A stretch of 8,831 nucleotides of DNA from Candidatus Cloacimonadota bacterium (lineage in GTDB: Bacteria; Cloacimonadota; Cloacimonadia; Cloacimonadales; TCS61). Location: the NCBI GenBank assembly GCA_030592835.1, contig JAUVIJ010000069.1, forward strand, positions 1 to 8,831, written 5' to 3'. Positions 6,707 through 8,831 of this stretch are shown piece by piece; the first letter of the stretch is position 1, and each line of letters starts with the position of its first letter. Both the position numbers and the translations under genes were made by a program. The notes under the pieces were generated by a model, which was not told where the DNA came from, searched no databases, and was given only the letters and a program-made list of their open reading frames with translations.

Positions 6707-8047
6707 TTATTTTATTTTCTCTTTTTTCCAGAGATGATCGAGGTTAAAAAGTTGGTTCAGGAAAACGGCGAGAATTGTAGTTGTCGGGAGAGGATCGGTG
6801 AAAAAAGTTGTGATGAAGTGTGGAGCACGTGCATAAATACCGGGCAGGAAAGCTGTACTCAAACCGAAAAACAGGGCGATTCCAACAACGAAGGTTTTTT
6901 TCGGTTCCCATCCTTCACTGAACATTTCCATAAATCCGGTGCAGATCATGAAACACCCTGCAAAGATCAGAGCTGCTCCCAGGATAGGTTCCGGTATGAC
7001 AGTGAGTGCAGCAATTAACTGAGGAAAGAACGCCAGAACAATGAAAATAATTCCAGCAACCACACCGACCCATTTACTTACCACTTTAGTCGTTCCTGCC
7101 AGTCCTACATTACTCGATGACGTATCAACAGCCATACCACCAATTAAACCAGCCAGAGCAGTTGAAAAACCGTCTGCTAATAGCCCTTTGCGTATTGGCA
7201 CGAAATCCGCTTCTTTTAAGTCAGGTTCTGATATTTTCTGTGCTGCGAGGAGATTCCCGAAAGTTTTCAAAGAACCGCTGATTGCGATAACAATGACAGG
7301 GATGATCAGTTTAAAATCAAAAGTGATAGATTTGAACACTAATCCTATTGTGGGAAAAGCAACTATGGGTTTATTTTTTACAGCCAGGAATTGTAGCCAG
7401 TATTCCGGAACTAGTATCATCGCCAGGATCCAACCGGCAAATATTCCTAGTAACAGGCAGTACATCTTGATGAATCCCTTTCCCCAGAGGTTTGCAAGAA
7501 CCATTATTAGAAGAGAGAACATTCCGATAAATATATCCACGCTAAGGATTGCGTCTCCCCAGTAAGAAACCCCAAAAACCGAAGAAACGGACATTTTAAT
7601 GATACTGATGCCTACCATAGCTACAACCAACCCGATAATGAAGGTTGGAAATACTTTTCTAAGTTTCTGAACTATCGGTGCTAATGCCATTTCAATAATG
7701 CCAGCGATGATGATCAGACCACGCATAAGAGGAATTCCTCCGATCCAGGCTGCCTGTAGAGATAAACTCATATAGGAGGGACCACAAACATTGGGACAGA
7801 GATATCCTGAACCGATAAAGGGAAGACCTATAGATTGAATAATTGACCCGATTCCGGATGCCAGCATGGAAAAAGTGACCAGGGAAGCAGTAAAATCAGC
7901 ACTTCCATCGATCTGTGCAGAAAAGATCACTGGAAAACCGACAGCAACAAACATTAACAGTACGTGTTGAAATGAGTTTATGAGAAGATGACCTGCAGGA
8001 GGAACATCATTGAGTCCGTATTCATACTTGCTTTTAATATCTGACAT
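6707..8047 (-). CDS. NCS2-family (nucleobase:cation symporter-2) permease, substrate uncertain
   Basis: The 446-residue protein has the hydrophobic profile of a 14-helix NCS2 inner-membrane transporter, which normally imports uracil, xanthine or uric acid with H+ or Na+. Family marks are NSFQHVLLMF (24-33), the TM3 half-helix GSGYLCPNVCGPSYMS (79-94), LLADGFSTALAGL (289-301) and the NAT signature N-x-G-x4-T-K at 313-321. In TM8 the position of UraA Glu241 is Lys261 (SLKTFGN), and the position of UraA Glu290 is Ser312 (SSSNVGL). I recall this LKTxGN/SSSN pattern from a distinct NCS2 branch, so it is probably a subfamily trait rather than damage. The substrate may then not be uracil or xanthine. 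The ATG has an AGGAG 8 nt upstream (8056-8060) that overlaps the stop of the Cache-protein gene, indicating translational coupling. Confidence 0.93.
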   Translation of the reverse strand: MSDIKSKYEYGLNDVPPAGHLLINSFQHVLLMFVAVGFPVIFSAQIDGSADFTASLVTFSMLASGIGSIIQSIGLPFIGSGYLCPNVCGPSYMSLSLQAAWIGGIPLMRGLIIIAGIIEMALAPIVQKLRKVFPTFIIGLVVAMVGISIIKMSVSSVFGVSYWGDAILSVDIFIGMFSLLIMVLANLWGKGFIKMYCLLLGIFAGWILAMILVPEYWLQFLAVKNKPIVAFPTIGLVFKSITFDFKLIIPVIVIAISGSLKTFGNLLAAQKISEPDLKEADFVPIRKGLLADGFSTALAGLIGGMAVDTSSSNVGLAGTTKVVSKWVGVVAGIIFIVLAFFPQLIAALTVIPEPILGAALIFAGCFMICTGFMEMFSEGWEPKKTFVVGIALFFGLSTAFLPGIYARAPHFITTFFTDPLPTTTILAVFLNQLFNLDHLWKKEKIK

Positions 8048-8058
8048 CTTAACTGCTC

Positions 8059-8831
8059 CTATCCTGCCCAGGGTGGTTGCGGGAGGTCGGTAATTGCTCC
8101 TACATATATAACTTTATCATCTAAAAAAGTTTTCCGAATGTAGAAACATTTTTTGGTCAGAAGTCTTTTATAAGGGTTTTTAGCCATGAATACTTCCCAA
8201 ACGCTGTCCCGGGACTTCAGAGTATTGATCGCTTTCCTGAAAGGTTTATGACCTACTTCATCCTTACTATCCAGAATCCGAATATCTATCTGACTATTAT
8301 TGATAATGGGGGAGATGATCATCTTACCATCGGTACGGAAAACGAAAACCGATACATCCCGATAATGAAACCTTGATTCAGGATCCGAGATCAAAGCAAA
8401 GGCATTTTCACCGGTCTTATTGATCAAATCTGCAGCTCCATCTACTGCAATTCTGATAAATTCCTTCTCTTCATGAGGGAAATCCAGTCCACCTCCGACA
8501 TATAATTCCATGCCTTCGGGAGTAGTAACTTTGAAATGACAGGAGGATTTAGGGACCGGATAAAATTTTTCGGGTTCCCACCAGGTATAATGGATCCAAC
8601 CATGCGGGTCATTTTTATCTTCTACAGCATCGAGTAGATGCTGAAATATCTTTTTGCCGTTTTTATCGATCACATCTGATAAGTTTTTCCCTTCCAGGTG
8701 TTCCATCCCAGCATGGAATAGATTTACTCCAGTGCTATCATATATATAGAGATAGTATTTATTAGTTTTGTATCGCTCCCGATTATTCCTGAAATATTCG
8801 AGACTACTTAATCCTTCCTCTTGTATTATCA
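8059..8831 (-). CDS. Tandem Cache-domain sensor protein (5' truncated by window)
   Basis: The frame is open to the window edge. The ATG at 8706 is internal, because good Cache sequence (NKYYLYIYDSTGVNLFHAG) precedes it. About 256 residues are visible. The first Cache unit runs from YLYIYDSTG through EHLEGKNLSDVIDKNGK, then HYTWWEP and a strand ending YVGGGLDF. The second runs from NAFALISDPESRF through VFVFRTDGKMIISP, SRDSVWEVFMAKNPY and KVIYVGAITDL. Cache domains bind small ligands such as amino acids, carboxylates or purines outside the cytoplasmic membrane. The protein ends right after the second unit, with no C-terminal kinase, HAMP or methyl-accepting domain. Any anchor or signal peptide would be in the missing N-terminus. 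It lies 11 nt upstream of the NCS2 permease in one operon. Inferred: an extracytoplasmic ligand sensor or binding partner for that transporter. Confidence 0.85.
   Translation of the reverse strand, partial: IIQEEGLSSLEYFRNNRERYKTNKYYLYIYDSTGVNLFHAGMEHLEGKNLSDVIDKNGKKIFQHLLDAVEDKNDPHGWIHYTWWEPEKFYPVPKSSCHFKVTTPEGMELYVGGGLDFPHEEKEFIRIAVDGAADLINKTGENAFALISDPESRFHYRDVSVFVFRTDGKMIISPIINNSQIDIRILDSKDEVGHKPFRKAINTLKSRDSVWEVFMAKNPYKRLLTKKCFYIRKTFLDDKVIYVGAITDLPQPPWAG

Noticed and set aside
7041..7565. 174-codon plus-strand frame opposite the NCS2 permease, and a similar one at 6734-7018.
   Set aside because: They are antisense shadows; the minus-strand frame is clearly a full-length NCS2 transporter.

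Overview
The window is from an AT-rich bacterial genome. The bacterial assignment rests on a full-length MiaB and on Shine-Dalgarno (SD) sites in front of several genes. The phylum cannot be fixed from this stretch. The mix of an amino-acid permease fused to a PTS EIIA domain, long AT-rich gaps and abortive-infection-like genes would suit an anaerobe of a candidate phylum such as Cloacimonadota, but that is a guess.

Left part, plus strand (1-3649): a tight three-gene run. It holds (i) an APC-superfamily amino-acid permease, cut by the window edge, with a C-terminal PTS EIIA type-2 domain; (ii) a small protein with a PH-like N-terminus and two membrane segments, of unknown function; and (iii) miaB, the radical-SAM tRNA methylthiotransferase. 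Gaps are 3 nt and then an 8-nt overlap, so co-transcription and translational coupling are likely. A 266-nt gap between convergent genes follows. It carries a GC-richer, hairpin-rich core that could be a small RNA or a dispersed repeat.

Middle part, minus strand (3916-6367): three genes that look like an accessory, defence-type island. In transcription order they are a coiled-coil protein with a PD-(D/E)XK restriction-endonuclease-like C-terminal domain; a protein of the TIGR02391/Hypoth_Ymh (AbiJ-like) family; and a small unknown protein 14 nt behind it. In both recognisable proteins the motif expected to be catalytic is damaged: E-x-K reads A-L-K in the first, and R-N-P-x-A-H reads K-N-T-I-N-P in the second. 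The second and third genes have their own good sigma-70-like promoter (TTGACA, 18-nt spacer, TATCAA). The gap between the first and second genes holds an AT-rich imperfect inverted repeat and a short duplication of the first gene's 3' end.

Right part, minus strand (6707-8831): a sensor/transport pair. A tandem Cache-domain protein, cut by the window edge, is followed 11 nt later by an NCS2 (nucleobase:cation symporter-2) permease whose SD overlaps the sensor's stop codon. The permease belongs to a branch lacking the two glutamates used by the uracil transporter UraA, so its substrate is open. The adjacent ligand-binding Cache protein suggests a linked sensing/uptake unit. The 339-nt gap after the permease has no convincing gene.
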